Assembly: GCA_029860565.1 (NCBI GenBank)
Contig: JAOUAY010000016.1
Location: forward strand, 1-15,149
Length of the DNA: 15,149 nucleotides
Origin: Candidatus Nitrosopumilus sp.
GTDB lineage: Archaea > Thermoproteota > Nitrososphaeria > Nitrososphaerales > Nitrosopumilaceae
Direction: 5' to 3'
The notes under the pieces are model-generated. The model worked only from the letters and a program-made list of their open reading frames with translations, made no database searches and had not been told where the DNA came from. The position numbers were made by a program, and so were the translations under genes. Of this stretch, positions 13,787 through 15,149 are shown in pieces (within the stretch, counting starts at the first letter, position 1; each line of letters opens with the position of its first letter).

Positions 13787-14263
13787 TTAATCGTAAATTG
13801 TTTTTCCAGTTTCCCAAAATCTGTCTGATATATAATGGATATTTTTTATGACTTCGCCTTTTTCCATATTTTGTAACTCTGTACTAGAAACCATTGACTT
13901 TCCAACTGCTAAAAATTTATGATGAGATTCTTCTACAATGCATACAATCTTGTCTTTTTCAAACTCTGTAAATTCTTTAATTCCAGGTCTCATTACATTT
14001 GCACCTTTGCACATGAATTTGATAGCTCCGACATCTACCGTTACTGATGGAAACTTTTGCAAAGTTTCTGTTTCTGATAAAAATGGCAAATAATCCTCTT
14101 CAACTTTCAATATTTTCATTCCACTAGCTGTGATGATCTGTGCATCATCTAAAATTTGATGTACTTTTACATTTTTTATTTTTGGAAATTCAATTCCCCA
14201 TTGCCCTGAAATTATTTTTAAGAGTGCAGTTGTCTCACTCTTTGAAATTAAATTGGATTTCAA
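13787..14263 (-). CDS. archaeal PUA-domain RNA-binding protein (MCT-1-like)
   Basis: The C-terminal half is a PUA domain, about residues 72-150: FPSVTVDVGAIKFMCKGANV, MRPGI, then DKIVCIVEESHHKFLAVGKS and the closing GEVIKNIHYISDRFW. The first 70 residues form the small pre-PUA domain seen in archaeal proteins related to MCT-1 and the N-terminal part of eIF2D, so a role in translation or ribosome handling is likely. That is inference from domain layout. The length (158) is usual for the family. The start is TTG 14263, whose TTGA overlaps the stop codon of homoserine dehydrogenase, so it is translated by coupling from that mRNA. No functional tie between the two is evident. A tRNA-modifying role is less likely because no catalytic domain is attached. 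Confidence 0.85.
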   Translation of the reverse strand: MKSNLISKSETTALLKIISGQWGIEFPKIKNVKVHQILDDAQIITASGMKILKVEEDYLPFLSETETLQKFPSVTVDVGAIKFMCKGANVMRPGIKEFTEFEKDKIVCIVEESHHKFLAVGKSMVSSTELQNMEKGEVIKNIHYISDRFWETGKTIYD

Positions 14264-15149
14264 TCTCTTGCTATCTCTTGTCTGATGTCTAACAAGTCTC
14301 TTAGAATTGAACTAGCAGTTTCCATACCGCCTGCACCTTTGCCAATAATTGTTTGAGTGCCTGAATGCTCTGATGTAAAAGCAATAGCATTTAGTGTTCC
14401 ATTAACACAAAGTGGGTCATCATTTAGGATCTCTTTTGGTCCTACTACAAGTTCTTTATTGCAAGATGCAATTAGTTTTATTGCACAATTATTTTTATCT
14501 GCTTTTTTGATATCTTCAATCGTTACCTTTCGTATTCCGGTACGATTGATATCTGGAAGTGTTACTTTCATCCCCATTATCCAATTTGCAAGAATTACTA
14601 ATTTTGCTGCAGCGTCCAATCCATCCAAATCTAAAGATTCGTCTGCTTCAACATACCCTTTGTCTTTTGCATCTTTTAGTGCTTCATTAAATGATAACCC
14701 TGTAGCCATATTTGATAAAATGTAATTTGTGGTACCATTTAGTATGCCTGCAAATGATGTTATTCTTTCTCCACTTAGACTGCTTTTGGCATAATCTAGA
14801 ATTGGTGTTCCTCCTCCAACTGTGCCACTAAATTTGAACATGACTTGATTGTATGTTGCCAGTTCTAGCAGGGATGGAAAGGCTAATGCCAGTGGACCTT
14901 TGTTAACTGAAATTACATGCATGCCTTTTCTCATGGCAGTTGTAATGTGGGTCATTCCTGGCTCTGCATCTTTGTAGTTGCTAGCGGTAGTTTCAATGAG
15001 AACGTCAGCTTCTATGTTCTTTAACATGTCTATTCCAGACATTGAATTTTTTGTATCTGAATAATTTTTTACAGTTCCAAATTTTTTCTTCACTTCAACA
15101 AGTTTGTTTAATTTTAATCCTGATTGATCTACTGCACTTCCTTTACTGT
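14260..15149 (-). CDS. hom: homoserine dehydrogenase, 5' end cut by window edge
   Basis: Homoserine dehydrogenase reduces aspartate semialdehyde to homoserine with NAD(P)H, the branch point toward threonine and methionine. The visible part has VLIETTAS, the NKGPLA motif holding the conserved Lys, FSGTVGGGTPI, ILNGTTNYIL, and the signature with YVEADESLDLDGLDAAAKL, whose acids bind the homoserine and catalyse the reduction. GTG 15093 could serve as a start, but the frame is open beyond it to the edge (...VDQSGLKLNKLVEV). The Rossmann GxGxxG motif is missing, so the true start and the nucleotide-binding domain are outside. No ACT domain follows, so feedback control by this route is unlikely. 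It overlaps the PUA gene by 4 nt. Confidence 0.93.
   Translation of the reverse strand, partial: SKGSAVDQSGLKLNKLVEVKKKFGTVKNYSDTKNSMSGIDMLKNIEADVLIETTASNYKDAEPGMTHITTAMRKGMHVISVNKGPLALAFPSLLELATYNQVMFKFSGTVGGGTPILDYAKSSLSGERITSFAGILNGTTNYILSNMATGLSFNEALKDAKDKGYVEADESLDLDGLDAAAKLVILANWIMGMKVTLPDINRTGIRKVTIEDIKKADKNNCAIKLIASCNKELVVGPKEILNDDPLCVNGTLNAIAFTSEHSGTQTIIGKGAGGMETASSILRDLLDIRQEIARD

Noticed and set aside
1..15149. Mobile element, prophage, toxin-antitoxin or CRISPR locus
   Set aside because: No transposase, integrase, direct-repeat array, Cas-like gene or target-site duplication is visible. The RHH protein has no adjacent toxin-like partner.

Overview
The window looks like chromosomal DNA of an ammonia-oxidising archaeon of the Nitrososphaeria (Thaumarchaeota), most likely near Nitrosopumilus. 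The evidence is an archaeal XPB helicase followed by its nuclease partner Bax1, a 20S proteasome beta subunit of the 'ATAVG' type, a PAC2-family protein, an archaeal PUA-domain protein, AT-rich DNA, and TATA-like boxes centred 24-27 nt before many start codons (leaderless transcription). I see no insertion sequence, integrase, CRISPR array, tRNA or rRNA. It reads as ordinary core chromosome with some lineage-specific small genes.

Left part (1-4776, mostly + strand): XPB, cut by the window edge, and Bax1 form a DNA-repair pair. A 44-residue zinc-ribbon gene lies on the minus strand in the following gap. Then come a protein with four CBS domains, a gap with a nested hairpin, and an unrecognised helical protein. 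Middle part (4832-8460, mostly - strand): a PAC2-family gene followed after 4 nt by an Hsp20 gene (a protein-quality-control pair), a + strand winged-helix-like protein, a 99-residue hypothetical, a 45-residue Cys/His-rich protein whose own promoter corrects the start of the gene after it, and a 116-residue zinc-ribbon protein that starts with TTG.

The 8461-8969 stretch has no convincing gene. It holds two divergent TATA-like boxes, a clean hairpin and a 16-nt block that also occurs inside the neighbouring zinc-ribbon gene. A + strand RNA made here would be antisense to that mRNA, so I flag it as a candidate small RNA. Next are a ribbon-helix-helix (RHH) regulator with an unclear start codon and the tRNA m1A methyltransferase TrmI. 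Related DNA modules precede both.

Right part (10431-15149): NAD(P)H-hydrate dehydratase overlaps an M20 peptidase by ATGA and the pair converges on a DoxX membrane protein. A divergent proteasome beta gene follows, whose product has Ala at the aligned position of the catalytic Thr1. A PUA-domain RNA-binding protein is coupled by a TTGA overlap to homoserine dehydrogenase, which runs off the right edge. Themes are proteostasis (PAC2, Hsp20, PsmB, peptidase), DNA repair, and translation or tRNA modification.
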